This document shows positions 23,636-34,175 of a stretch of 64,000 bases of DNA, piece after piece. Position numbers and translations under genes: made by a program. The notes below the pieces were generated by a model, which was given only the letters and a program-made list of their open reading frames with translations, made no database searches and was not told the DNA's origin. Source of the DNA: Gonatopus flavifemur (lineage: Eukaryota > Arthropoda > Insecta > Hymenoptera > Dryinidae). Position 1 is the stretch's first letter. Each line of letters starts with the position of its first letter. Where the stretch lies: the NCBI GenBank assembly GCA_018340375.1, contig JAFFJZ010000011.1:1178001-1242000 (forward strand), read 5' to 3'.

Positions 23636-23914
23636 GATAACACACGAAGAATTCTTTTTCAGAAATAAGAATAGAATTCTTCAAGAACTCTTTTCGAACC
23701 AATGAATTCATAAAGAGCTCTGAAGGACTCCAATGTTTGGGACATTAACGAGTCCTTTGAGAGTACTCAAACAATACTTTCAGCATTCTCAAAGAACTCG
23801 TTAATGTCTCAAACATTGAACTCCTCCAGAGCTCTTTATGAATTCATTAATTCGAAAAGAGTTCTTGAAGAATACTATTTGTGTTTTTGAAGAAGAATTC
23901 TTCATGTGTTATCT
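23636..23914. repeat. Long hairpin, GATAACACACGAAGAATTC ends
   Basis: About 125-bp arms. The left reads GATAACACACGAAGAATTC, then AACTCTTTTCGAA, GAATTCATAAAGAGCTCT and ACTCGTTAATGTC-type words; the right is its mirror. No target duplication recognised. Confidence 0.82.
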
Positions 23915-23968
23915 GGAATAAATTCACAAATTAGAAGCTTGAATCATTTTGTAATCTTGTAATGCCTG

Positions 23969-25021
23969 CACTGTAAAAAAGGTTCACCGGAAAATTCCAG
24001 TAAATGTACTGGAAGTTATTAACCTGTGCATGTACCGAAAAATTTTAGCACATTTGTACTGCAAAAATTTAATACAAATGTTATGGAATTTCAGCATCAG
24101 AACTGGAAATTTGCTGAGCCTCAGTACTGGAATTTTTCAGTACACGAACTGGACTTTTCCAGGACATGTACAGGAAAATCAATGCTGGAAATATTCATGA
24201 AAATTGAAAAAAAAAATGCTCACACAAAATGATTGTGCACGGTCCTTGTGTTTCAAGATGACTGAGAAACTGGATCGTTCATGTGGATGGACAGAAAGTC
24301 ATGTCTACCTAACGGGATTTGAACTTACATTTTTCTGTCTGCCTACTAACTGAAACCCAAGACCTAACCGACCAGCTATAGCGCGACATGTTGGAAGGCC
24401 AGCTTGGGTTACTACATATGCTTCATATCTAGAATACACAAAAAAATAAATCTTCGAAAAATCTCATATATCAATTTTATTTGCTACAATTACAAATATT
24501 AGTCAAAATCTCAATCAGGAAATTCTTAGTACAAAGACTTGAAATTTTTCCTACCAGAAATGACGAAGTCCAACAGAATGGAATATTTCAGTGCGACAGT
24601 GATTAAATTCCAGCATAACTGGAAAATTTCGTTGCATAGAAACTGGAAAAGTCCATCACACAACCCGAACATTGCAGTTCCAAACCTGTAGACTTCCAGT
24701 ATACCCACGATTAAGTTTTTTTTCTAAATTCGAAATTTTTCACAAGTCCTCATTGAGGGGATACTTTTTTCTGTTGCACAAGAACTGTGAAATTATAGTA
24801 CAAGCCAGCAAAATTTTCGCAAAATCATGGCAAAATTTCAGAACACAATACCAAACTTGAAAATTCCAGTACAAGGACTGAATTTCCAGTTATGCTTGGT
24901 AAATTTTCAGTAACGTACCAACAAAATATCTGCACATGTACTGGAATATCGATATCCCAGTACTAGCACTGGAAATTTCCAGTCCAGTTGCGCAGTAAAT
25001 TTCCAGTTTTTTTTTACAGTG
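23969..25021. mobile_element. Long MITE (1.05 kb), CACTGTAAAAAA ends
   Basis: CACTGTAAAAAAGG to CCAGTTTTTTTTTACAGTG; flanks are TG and TG. The interior is a run of degenerate CAGTACNGGAAATTTTCCAGT words on both strands. A tRNA-like piece is embedded. No transposase reading frame. Confidence 0.82.
24304..24382 (-). repeat. Degraded tRNA-related piece (SINE or tRNA relic)
   Basis: On the minus strand an A-box-like TAGCTGGTCGGTTAGG is followed about 54 bases later by a B-box-like GTTCAAATCC. The T-arm stem does not pair well and the box spacing is longer than in most tRNAs, so this is a relic or a tRNA-derived SINE head rather than a working tRNA. Confidence 0.5.
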
Positions 25022-25345
25022 TGCGCTAAAACGAACAAATCTTCGAGTCACATTTGCAAATTATTTCACTTCTTACGCTGGATTTTATGTAGTGTTTTTC
25101 AATTTGTAAAATGCTCATTCAAACTTACTAATGAGTTATTTTTCGATAACGATGAAATGGAAGTAATGCTATTCACGAGACATCAACTCTCTCACCGTAA
25201 CCCCGCTCTCACAGACCACTATTGAAATTGCTCGGAGAAAAATAATACAGTAAAAATTACAACATTTTTTAGTGAATTAATAGTATTATGTCTCATCTCT
25301 TGACAATTACTCCTGAGATGTAGAATAGAGTATTACAACTGCAAT

Positions 25346-25421
25346 CCCAAACAGCACAAGAGTTCAATAAGAATACGTTGTATTCTTTATGAACACTTTC
25401 AGAAATCTTGTGCTGTCTGGG
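25346..25421. mobile_element. MITE, CCCNNACAGCAC family, copy 3 (76 bp)
   Basis: CCCAAACAGCACAAG to CTTGTGCTGTCTGGG; flanks are AT and AT. The whole element folds into one hairpin. Confidence 0.88.
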
Positions 25422-25559
25422 ATAATTTTTACTACATTCGGTAAGAAAGCCTCTGAGACTCATGAAGGCCCTCAATTACTGTGACCGAAACCACATAGAA
25501 ACTGATAACATATCATCAATTCCGATATGATTTGGCCTGTCGGTTTGTGTTGGTTCTTT

Positions 25560-25667
25560 CCCTTAGGAAAATTTACGTCATTTCGACCAGAACACTTCAT
25601 TTTTTCTCCAAAAAATTGAAGAAAAAATGAAGGGTTTCGTCAGGATGAAGTGAGTTTTTCCTAAGGG
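25560..25667. mobile_element. MITE hairpin, CCCTTAGGAAAA ends
   Basis: 108 bp, CCCTTAGGAAAATTTACGTC to TTTTTCCTAAGGG; flanks are TT and TT. The centre is CTTCATTTTTTCTCC with its mirror. Confidence 0.87.
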
Positions 25668-25988
25668 TTTGAACTGAGTTTGATCTTGATCATGATTTAT
25701 AAAATAATAGGGTAGTATTAATGTAAATGACTTACACATATTGTATTGCCTGCATATATTGTTATGTAATGCTTAATTTTCATTCCACATTTCATTCTAC
25801 ACAGTTGCATCTTCATTATTGATTTCATCATCTCTCCAAAGTCATTAATCATTAATTACAATTGAATATCATTCATTTGTGGATTTGAAATTCTCAAATT
25901 AGCCGCGGTTTTTAGTTGATGCGTCAGAACTTAAAATATTAAAAATCTCGGACAATGTTGGCGACAAACCTTTTACATTGCTTAGATA
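25668..25988. other. Unassigned AT-rich DNA
   Basis: No gene or repeat recognised. Confidence 0.4.
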
Positions 25989-26098
25989 CCCTAGCGTGTA
26001 TGAACTCTGGCCCCATTCCAGCCCAGGCTTGGGCCTATATTGGCAAGATGGGGCCCATGCTGGGCCGGGGTGTGCCCCATGGTACATACATGCCAGGG
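25989..26098. mobile_element. MITE, CCCTAGCGTGTATG family, copy 2
   Basis: 110 bp, CCCTAGCGTGTATGAACTC to CATACATGCCAGGG; flanks are TA and TA. This is the best preserved copy of the family here. Confidence 0.93.
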
Positions 26099-26839
26099 TA
26101 GGAAAAGTGGGGGTAACTGGCAGTCCATGATCATATAGTCAAAGATTTTACTACATTATATTTTTCGTGTGTATTTGCTCAGAATTCGAACTTTTTTGGT
26201 TAATTTTTTTTTCATTGATTTTTCGATTTTTCGTGACACTGGAAAGTCACAAAACATGATTTTCGCTTAACAAATCGACATATTCGTTACTGTAAAACAA
26301 AAAGTAACCACAATCTTTGAAAAAACTCATACACTAATAGAATCATTTTGGTTTTTTTGTTCCAGATGATTGAGTCATGAGTTATAGCGATCACCGCGAA
26401 ACTATCTTTTTTTAGACGTCCAGGCAGATTTGCTGCTCATGGCTGAGTTTTGAATATTTTGTACTCAAATTTTCACAAAATATTCTTGAAAAGTTGTTTT
26501 ATAATACTGTAATATTTGTATTTGATAAGAATCAACCGTATCTTATAAATAAATGTTTGAAAAAGTGTCTTTTTCCACCGTACCCCCCCCCCCCCGCCCC
26601 GCCCCGCACGTTCGAAAATATGGGGGTATGTTTTGTTTTCAATCATTCTTGAAATAAGCAATTTATGGTGAAGAAAATCGAATTTTATAGCACATTTTGG
26701 TTACATCCCTCAGAAGTTATCTTTGAAATAATGAAAAAACTGACATTCAAAAAGAAAAGCAATGTCGAGAAAAATTATTCTAAATCCGGTGATCCTTGAT
26801 ATAAAACAGGAACACTGATACGACTGGATCGTCCGCCTG
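26099..26839. repeat. AT-rich DNA with a dispersed 90-bp repeat and a C run
   Basis: 26336-26430 matches 38978-39065 (ATCATTTTGGTTTTTTT, CAGATGAT, ATGAGTTAT, AGACGTCC) and, inverted and weaker, 38570-38640. A run of about 14 C interrupted by single G follows at 26582-26608. No gene seen. Confidence 0.6.
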
Positions 26840-27139
26840 CACGGAAAGACCGGGTCTATTAATATTTAGAAAAATGATTGTCAATCCAGGGAAAACGAGG
26901 ATCGCTCAAAAATATTCGTAATGAATCTACTAAAAATTCGTAGTCGATGTATTAACAATTGATAGTTTCACTGTGAAGAATCCCGATAAAACTATTAACT
27001 GTTAATATTTTGACTACGAATTTTTGGTACACTCACTAAGATTATTTTCTAGTGATCCACTTTTTCCCAAAATTGATAGTCATTTTTCTAAACGTTGATA
27101 AATTCTTTCTAAATATTAATAGATCCGGTCTTTCCGTGT
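26840..27139. mobile_element. MITE, CACGGAAAG family, copy 2 (300 bp)
   Basis: CACGGAAAGACCGGGTCTATT to AATAGATCCGGTCTTTCCGTG; flanks are TG and TG. The arms carry ATTTAGAAAAATGA, and the central part AGTTTCACTGTGAAGAA. Confidence 0.93.
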
Positions 27140-27436
27140 GTGCTTGTGCTCGGTTGATTTTCGGCAGCTGCACATTTTTGTCTTTCCGTTTTATGCCTCT
27201 TCCTCAACTTTTGGGAGGTTTTGTATGCTGCTTTTTTTGGAATCCAATACTATCTCACACATCGTATCATCAACAGTCAGGTTGGAGTTCGAGCCTCGCC
27301 AAGTGGCGGTTTCAAATGTTGGAGTTTGAGAGAATGCCTGAATCGATTCAATTATTTGTTCAGAGGAAATTTTGATATTCGTGGATCGATAGTATTAATG
27401 GCTGGAACATTATCGATTACCGTGCCTTTTCAATAA

Positions 27437-27725
27437 CACAAGGAGAGAATTTTGTAGTATAGATTACTACAATTATTTTGTAACGCTGGACTATACTGAC
27501 ACTCTGACTAAAATCACTGAACGTTTATTCAGAAATGCTTTGCATGCATCCCTTTTTACGATTGAGACCTTTCTTTGTTTTGTTTCCAATTTTACTATAA
27601 TCTATCGTAATTTAAATCATTATCATCGCAATATTCCTCGTAATGTCAGTATGGTCCAACTTTACAAAAACATAGTAATATTCAACATATTTTTTATGCA
27701 ACGTATACTACAAAATTTTCTCCGT
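27437..27725. mobile_element. MITE, CACGGAGAAAATTTTGT family, copy 1
   Basis: Reverse-orientation relative of 45194-45489, sharing GCATGCATCCCTTTTTACG, TTTGTTTTGTTTCCAATTT and CAGTATGGTCCAACTTTAC. The left terminus (CACAAGGAGAG) is damaged; the right ends TTTTCTCCGTG. Confidence 0.85.
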
Positions 27726-28793
27726 GCACATTTGCACAGCATCTCTTTCGGTTTTGAATCAAACATCTCAAAACATAAAAAATCAATTACTAAAATTGGT
27801 ATATCCTCAGACAGTGATGAATAGTGATCTCAAAATATTGACCATTTTATCCAAATGGATGATGAAAAACGCAGTTTTAACGGGGTTTGTGAAGAAACGA
27901 AATTTTTCGCAGCAATGCTAAAAACAAATTGGTGTCTGTACAAAAGCTTAATGCAAAATGATATTTGTCAACCTATTGACAAATTATGAGCACCAAATGA
28001 TTCATCTAGGGAGACATCACCAAACAGCACCGTTTAGTTTCGCAGATGTGTGGGTTTCTATGAACACGTTTTCCAAACGTCTTGAGAACGTTCATTCAAT
28101 GTGCTGGGGAACACGTTTTGGGGACGTTGTTTAGATATGCTATAGTACGTTCTCAGAACGTTCTAGAAACGTTATATGAAAACCAAGTATTTTATGTCAT
28201 AAACATATGTTTTGTATTGAATCTTCGAAAATATTTCATTCCAGAAGTTCGAAACTATTGGCAGAATGTAAATTATCAAGAATTCAGTCAACATATTAAA
28301 ATTCACATAACCTCAAAATTGCCGCGAAACAAAATTTCACTACATGCAATGTATCAAAGAAACGCAAATGTAATTTATCAAATCTATCGATACAGTCTCC
28401 ACCACAGCTCACTTGTATCTATCTCTATTGTATTGTCTCTTTTCGAAATGAAAAATATTAAAAGATTTGGCACAAGTTTGATCGTTAACAAATTCTCATT
28501 CCAAATGTTTCATAAACGTTCAATGGAAACCTAAATAAGATTATACCGGACATTCGTACATCCCTGGTATGTACATGAGATGTTCTCTGAACGTCCCGAA
28601 ACATTTTTAGAACATTCCAATGCTTCAGAAGACGTTCCAAAGATGTTGATAGTACCTCCCGTTGCTATATGGGTCGAGTATGCTGATTGAGTTGGAAATG
28701 TTCAAAAAACATCAGGGGGTAGTATATTACCATCTAAACTCTAATTTTTGAAAATTAGTATAAACAGAAGTTTATAAACTACGTGCATAGATA
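27726..28793. other. Unassigned DNA rich in GAACGTT/AACGTTC
   Basis: 28040-28200 and 28560-28660 are rich in AACGTTC/GAACGTT words; a 150-codon open frame (28082-28534) spans them without a recognisable motif. A similar AACGTTC-containing piece lies at 34395-34500. Confidence 0.4.
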
Positions 28794-29047
28794 CACTGTA
28801 ATAAGTAATTGTGAAATTTCCCCAAAAAATGGTGGCAGCAAAGTTCCTCCATAGATAGCGAATTTTTCATCATAATTTATTGGACTTTCCCTTCAATTGT
28901 AAAGGATTCAACACCAAAAAGGCAGAATAATTCCTCAAAGTGGTAGAAAAATCCCTTTTCATTTTTGATGGAAAAACAATTCTTCCACGATAATGGGAAA
29001 ACATCCATCAACAGTTTGAAGAAAAATTCCCCAGATTTTTTACAGTG
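28794..29047. mobile_element. MITE, CACTGTAA...ATTTTTTACAGTG family, copy 1
   Basis: 254 bp; flanks are TA and TA. The interior carries CCCCAAAAAATGGTGGCAGC and AAAGTTCCTCCA. Related to 32732-32963, 39949-40205 (both inverted) and 41669-41853. Confidence 0.92.
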
Positions 29048-29055
29048 TAGTTCAT

Positions 29056-29219
29056 CAGAGCTGCCAAATGGGCATTGCCATTGAGGGGAAGTGTAGCCCC
29101 GCTATCGCCCCATGTATATAAATTACATGTGTATAGGTTTCTTGTGGAGGTGAGAGTATGTATATGAACAATGGTGGGGCACTATTCCCCTCAACGGTAT
29201 TGCCCATCCGGCAGCTCTG
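29056..29219. mobile_element. hAT-type MITE, CAGAGCTGCC ends
   Basis: 164 bp with TIR CAGAGCTGCCAAATGGGCA and its near mirror TGCCCATCCGGCAGCTCTG. Flanking octamers TAGTTCAT (29048-29055) and TAGTTTAT (29220-29227) differ by one base, the 8-bp duplication expected of hAT. It landed immediately beside the MITE ending at 29047. Confidence 0.9.
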
Positions 29220-29227
29220 TAGTTTAT

Positions 29228-29939
29228 GCGTATTTATACATATATATACTTGATCGTACCTAGAGAAAATTGAATGTAAGGTTCATATAACTGGTTTGAA
29301 AAACGACAATATATGCTATAATACCACTGTCGAATCAAAATTGCATTTTAAGTACATAATATACAATACGCAGTGTAAGCATTAGATATTAATGTGGCAA
29401 AATGAATGGCATTACATAAATGCTTTGTGCACGAGTGGAAAATTATAATTAACCAGTTTATTACATTGATTATCAGATGTATATTGCTGTGATAAATCTT
29501 CGTTCACCGGTTATATACTCTGTACATGTAAGATTTGTATCTTTTGCACGTGTAGAGAATTTAGCATGTATATCAGATGTCTACAACCCACATAGTAGCA
29601 ATATCTCTGGAATGTCTCAAAATGTTGCTGCGACATTACTAAGCAATGCGGTACTATATGAGAATTGATGCATGTCACATACTACAAATTATGTGTGAAG
29701 AAACGTTCATATTGGTTCTCATAATTCATCATATACTTTTGTTCTCATATCAATAATTACATCTAATCACGGATACATTCATTTTATCGATAAAATATAA
29801 ACATCGTTACAAAATATTGGATTATAGAATGTGAATTTTACAATCTATACTCAATTTCCTTATTATGAACAGAAAGGGGCAAAGGATTTTTAACTGGGAA
29901 AGAGCACAACTTAGAGAGTTTGGAAGATAGAGGAGAGAA
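29228..29939. other. Unassigned AT-rich DNA
   Basis: No gene or transposon ends recognised. Confidence 0.4.
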
Positions 29940-30480
29940 AAATAATGGCGCAGCAAGAAGTAAAAGAAGAGGGGACCATATTGAAGATGGCCGCCCCGGA
30001 GAAACGCGGCTTGCACGTCGCACGCGATGAATCGTGAACGAAAATAAAGGTGGTCAAAGATTCAAGTACAAAATTGTAATTCGGTTATCTTTTTCGGGAG
30101 TGAATTGGATAAAACTGCACTTTTGTCTGACTTCCAAATACCTCTTTCCGTTTGTTGTTTATATTCGTAACGAGAACAATACAGTGTTTGCTCTTATCCC
30201 ACGAGATACGAAATGACAACCACGCCCAGAGTACGCAGCCATCTTGGCAGAACTGTGCCGCATGCAATGCATCATGGGTAATGTCAGTGTTGCAATTCTC
30301 CCGACTTCCAAAATTGTGTGACGTCATAAAACATGATATGATAGTCGTGTCAATTTCGTTGACACGTCAACATTCCATTCCAGGTAATTTTATGTCAATT
30401 AATTTTCTTCACGTTCTCTCCTTTCCAATCCCCATTAGTATAATTTATTTGGGTTGCTGACGTTGACGACAAACAACCGA
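29940..30480. promoter_or_regulatory. Higher-GC block with YY1/Pho-like and CRE motifs
   Basis: Contains AAGATGGCCGCC (29984-29995), an inverted GCCATCTTGGC (30238-30248) and a perfect CRE, TGACGTCA (30319-30326), in DNA free of MITE sequence. The first two match the AAGATGGC core bound by YY1/Pleiohomeotic. This suggests a promoter or 5' exon, but no coding exon follows in a readable frame. Confidence 0.38.
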
Positions 30481-31012
30481 GTGAATTGTAATTGGGAAGA
30501 ATATTAATCCTCATCACAATTAACATTCTGAACTACGTGTCATAAAGGATACCGGAACGAACTCTTGAGAATGTAGTTTCATGAAACACAAAAAAGATTG
30601 TCTTTAGAATCGTAAATTCGTAAAGACACCTCTCTGAAAGTACGAGTCCAAAAGAAATCTTTTTCTGTTTGATAAGACTCTCGATCTTGTTGGAATTTAA
30701 AGGAACATTACTAAGATGATAATTGAAATTATAATGATAAAATATAGTGAATTTGGGAACAAAACAAAGAAGAATTATTATTCGTCATCATCACAAAATA
30801 ATTGCAATCATCTTTACCATGAAATTTTCTTAGTGTAACTTGATATTTTTCAAAATGCGTTGTTCAGAATGTTTACTGCAACATGTTCTACTAGTTGATT
30901 GTTCACTATGTCATGATGATCTTTGACGCGCGTAAAAAGAATTCGTATTGTGAAGAATAATATATTTCTCTACGTATACCATATGCAGTTGGAAAAAATC
31001 TGCGACACAAAA
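30481..31012. repeat. Unassigned DNA with a degraded MITE
   Basis: 30700-30836 (GGGAACAAAACAAAGAA, ATAATGATAAAATATAGT, ending TTTTCTTAGTG with TA after) is a distant, partial relative of the 45194-45489 family. Left end not found. Confidence 0.45.
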
Positions 31013-31866
31013 CTACACAGAGAAAATTAGGTAGTAAAAATTAACGTATTCATATCGTAACGAAAGATTACCACAACTTCCTTTGAGTTCAAGGGGCCTT
31101 TGTGGTTGAGATTTTCAAGAAAAATTTTTGTTTTCAACATTTTGTTTCCATAGAAAGAATAAAGATATCGTTTTGAAAATTTGTAGGTATGCTTATTGAA
31201 GATCAAATATAAAAAAAAAAAATTTTGTCAATGTTTTTTAAAAAACATTTTTTCTCTCCACACACTGATTTTTTCAAAGGAAACACCAAAAAATGATGGC
31301 AGGCATGATTTCGAGTGACTGGATGATCTCAAAAAAATGGCAAATTATTCCTTGTTGAAGTGGCTATCGCATGGGCTAAGATATTTTTTTTGATGAAAAA
31401 ATAAAAAAATTGTGGCTATATTGAAAACCCCGATTTTTGAGGGTGGAAAACGAGATGGGAATCGGAGAGTTTTTATCCAATCAAAACAATTTTAGTTCAT
31501 GCGATAGCCATTTCAACAAGGAATGCTTCCTCAGATCCAGTTGCCTAAAATCATGCCCGCCGTCATTTTTTGTTGTTTTCTTCAAAAAAATCAGTGTGTC
31601 GAGGGAAAAAATATTTTTCAAAAAACATTGACAACATTCTTCTTTGGAATATTTGATCCCTAATAAACATACCCTAGTAGAAATCAACACCGGATCAACG
31701 TTGTTCCGAAGCATCCAAGCTCGGAACAACGTTGATTCGGTGCTAATTTCTGCTAGGATACCTACGAAATTTTCAAAACGATATCTCTATTCTTTCTATG
31801 AAAGAAAAATCTTGAAAAAAATTTTTCTCGAAAATCTTAACCAGAAAGACCCCTCAATACGTGCAC
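31013..31866. mobile_element. Large fold-back element (about 850 bp)
   Basis: Arms of about 350 bp mirror each other: left CAAGGGGCCTTTGTGGTT, AAAGATATCGTTTTGAAAAT and CTTGTTGAAGTGGCTATCGC; right GCGATAGCCATTTCAACAAG, TTTTCAAAACGATATC and AACCAGAAAGACCCCT. The left end is CACAGAGAAAATTA after TA; the right terminus is blurred. A MITE sits in the right arm (31672-31758). A right-end relative lies at 62871-63067. Confidence 0.85.
31672..31758. mobile_element. MITE hairpin, CCCTAGTAGAAATCAACACC ends (87 bp)
   Basis: Left CCCTAGTAGAAATCAACACC, right GGTGCTAATTTCTGCTAGGA; flanks are TA and TA. The opposite arm of the host fold-back reads straight through this site, which confirms the insertion. 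Confidence 0.93.
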
Positions 31867-31897
31867 TGAGAAAAAAAATTTCCGGGAACAATAAAAC

Positions 31898-32091
31898 ATT
31901 TAGTTGAATAGTCACCATAAAATACTTAATTGATTTGAAAAAACTTTCATTGACTCAATTAAATAACTGTTTCAATTGATGAAATATTTCATAGTATATT
32001 AAATATTTGTTTGATTGAATGAATATTTAATCGAGTCAATGAAAGTTTATTCAAATCAATTGAGTATTTTATGGCGACTATTCAACTAAAT
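31898..32091. repeat. Hairpin with ATTTAGTTGAATAGTC arms
   Basis: Left ATTTAGTTGAATAGTCACC and AAAATACTTAATTGATTTGA mirror the right arm ending CGACTATTCAACTAAAT. A CACTGAGAAAA end lies just before it at 31864, so it may be the body of a MITE whose right end has decayed. Confidence 0.8.
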
Positions 32092-32164
32092 ATATCAAAG
32101 TTACGATACTTTGTCTGATAATTTTTTATATAAACTTTTCTCTTGTGTTTCATGGTGCTTTTAT

Positions 32165-32659
32165 CGCAGCGTTTTTTAGAGTATTTCAAAGGTGTCCATA
32201 GTTTTACAAGGAGTTCCAACGATTTTTAGAAAGATTTACAAAGTTCTAGAGGTACCTGCAAATATTCGGGAAAATTTTCAGTTCCAAAACGTGTCCGATG
32301 AACAAGAACCTCTCGGAATTTTTCAGAGAGTTTTCGGAGAATTGTTCCTGATGTTTTCCAAGTTCGAATCGTTTATAGGAACAAACCGAAAGTCAAAACT
32401 CACGAAATCTGATGAATCATCGTTACACATCTTTTTGAATCAACTTCTCGGACACTGGAAACATCGTTTAAATAATGTACTGCCAGATTTTTGGGCTTTA
32501 ATAGTCCACTATTATGTGATTCGTTTGTTAAATAATTTAAATAAACGATTAAAACTTCAGCAGCATAGTTCTTTCAGGTTTTTCTGTGAGATTTGGAGTT
32601 TTGCAGTGAAATTTAGAGAAATTTTCAGAAATTTCCAGGGGGATTTTCTTCCATCGGGA
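32165..32659. repeat. Degraded CCCTGG-family MITE, copy 3
   Basis: Follows the order of words in 6281-6645 (TTTCAAAGG, AATATTCGGG, TTTTCAG, GATTTGGAGTTTTGCAGTG, AGAAATTTCCAGGG) and ends CCATCGGG. The middle is replaced by other AT-rich DNA. The 156-codon open frame across it (32192-32662) is not a gene. Confidence 0.65.
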
Positions 32660-32731
32660 TGATCATGCATCTTGATCATGATTAAGAAGGAAGTATTTTG
32701 TGGAAACAGACAAAGGGAGATCATTTAAGTA

Positions 32732-32963
32732 CACTGTGGAACATTGTTGGTAGATTGAGTCTCTTCATCATATCAGAACTGTTTTTCCACCGAAAATGAG
32801 GGATTCTCCCCCTACTTTGAAGAATTATTTCGTTTTTTAGGTGTTAAATCCTCCACAAAGAAAGGAAAAGTCCACCAAATTATGGTGAAAATTTCCCCAT
32901 CTGTGGAGGAACTTTGCTACCATCATTTTTTGGGGGAAAATTCCACAATCATTCTTTACAGTG
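32732..32963. mobile_element. MITE, CACTGTAA...ATTTTTTACAGTG family, copy 2 (inverted)
   Basis: 232 bp. Ends CACTGTGGAACATT and CATTCTTTACAGTG; flanks are TA and TA. Carries GTGGAGGAACTTTGCTACC. Confidence 0.9.
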
Positions 32964-32989
32964 TATTTCCTAAATTTTATGAAATGAAA

Positions 32990-33090
32990 AATTCACTTTT
33001 GAAGAGTGAAAACACTGCAAGTCCAAGAGGAGTTAGATTCCACTCTTGAAGAGTGAATTTTCACTCTATAAGAGTGAATGCACTGTTCCA
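32990..33090. repeat. Partial CTCTCTAAAT-family copy
   Basis: AGTGAAAACACTGCAAGTCC, GAGTTAGATTCCACTCTT and GAGTGAATTTTCACTCT match 62572-62637 closely. Both ends are missing. Confidence 0.75.
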
Positions 33091-33108
33091 AATAAAAGTG
33101 ACGACATA

Positions 33109-33597
33109 CGGTTGCCTATTTTAGGGGGGTGGTTGAACAGAAATTTCCATAATTTCGAGAATACGAACATGAAAGTCACCACTACGAGAAATCCTTATTT
33201 CCTAGTTTTTCATCGTCCATTATAACCACATGTCCACTCCTTCTGACGGTTCGAGATAATACAAAACATCAGGATATTTTAAAAATATTTGCGCATGAAC
33301 TGCATCAATCCCGTTTGTTCACCGTAGCGTGTATGAACTCTGTCCCACTCTGAGCCCAGTCTTGGGCACATATTGTCAGCATGGGTCCCATGGTACATAA
33401 TACATCCTAGGGCATAAATAGGTCTGAAGCATCCTAATGTTCTATATCATTCTGAACCATCAGAAAAGATAGAAATGTGGCTGTAATGGACTAGAAGAAC
33501 GAGGAAATCATGATTCCTTCCAGTGGTGATTTTTATGATCGTATTTTCGAACATTATGAAAATTTCTGTTCGGCCATCTCCCTAAAATAGGCAACCA
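33109..33597. repeat. Long inverted repeat, GGTTGCCTATTTTAGGG ends
   Basis: Left CGGTTGCCTATTTTAGGG and GAACAGAAATTTCCATAAT mirror right ATGAAAATTTCTGTTC and CCCTAAAATAGGCAACC. It encloses the MITE at 33322-33412. No target duplication recognised. Confidence 0.78.
33322..33412. mobile_element. MITE, CCCTAGCGTGTATG family, copy 3
   Basis: CCGTAGCGTGTATGAACTC to ACATCCTAGGG; flanks are CA and CA. It is shorter than copy 2 because part of the middle is lost. Confidence 0.87.
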
Positions 33598-33904
33598 GAT
33601 GGTGTGGCTTTCATTTGAAACAGCGCATATGATAAGATATTGAGAGAACCCAGCGAAAACATCACATTTTATAATCATATAATTTTTGATAATCCACTGA
33701 GTTCCAGGTAGGGAAATACAGATGACGCATGAAAATTGGAACTCTGAAGTGGGTGCACGACCTCTAAACTCTATCGCATTGAACCCAGGTTTTTGAGACT
33801 TCCATTTCATGCCAAAAAGAAAGTTTTTGGGGGATGAGACAATCAATTGAGGAAACGAAGTGTTTCTCAAAGCACCTGCTATAGTAACAATCCATTTTTC
33901 CCCG

Positions 33905-34132
33905 TGCAGAGAAAAAGGTTCATTTACACTCAGCGAATGTATATTTGATTATTGTGAAACAAATATTTATTTCACGCAAATCTATCATGATTCTCACAAA
34001 CATGCTTCTATCGACAAACGTTCATTCCTATTAAATATGACTTGTTAATTATTAATGGAATATATTTGCGGAATATATTTATTCCGCTATAAGCATACGT
34101 TTGTAAATCGTAAGTAAACCTTTTTCTCAATG
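33905..34132. mobile_element. Probable MITE, AGAGAAAAAGGTT(C/T)A ends
   Basis: Left CAGAGAAAAAGGTTCATTTAC mirrors right GTAAACCTTTTTCTCAATG. The left terminal bases are altered, so the exact start and the duplication are uncertain. Confidence 0.58.
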
Positions 34133-34175
34133 TTGTCATCAATTATTTATCAATGTTATTTTGGGTCATTGGTTA

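Noticed and set aside
25346..25421. 76-bp hairpin as a microRNA gene
   Set aside because: Matching AT flanks and three relatives with the same tips mark it as a MITE; no small-RNA evidence.
27280..27310. B-box-like GTTCGAGCC suggesting a tRNA
   Set aside because: No A-box at the right distance and no cloverleaf stems.
28082..28534. 150-codon open frame
   Set aside because: It spans a GAACGTT-rich repeat-like stretch, shows no motif, and has no splice or start context.
32192..32662. 156-codon open frame
   Set aside because: It lies in a degraded copy of the CCCTGG MITE family and has no domain; the openness follows from TTTTCAG-rich composition.
33508..33870. 120-codon minus-strand frame
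   Set aside because: Overlaps the right arm of the inverted repeat at 33109-33597 and has no domain.
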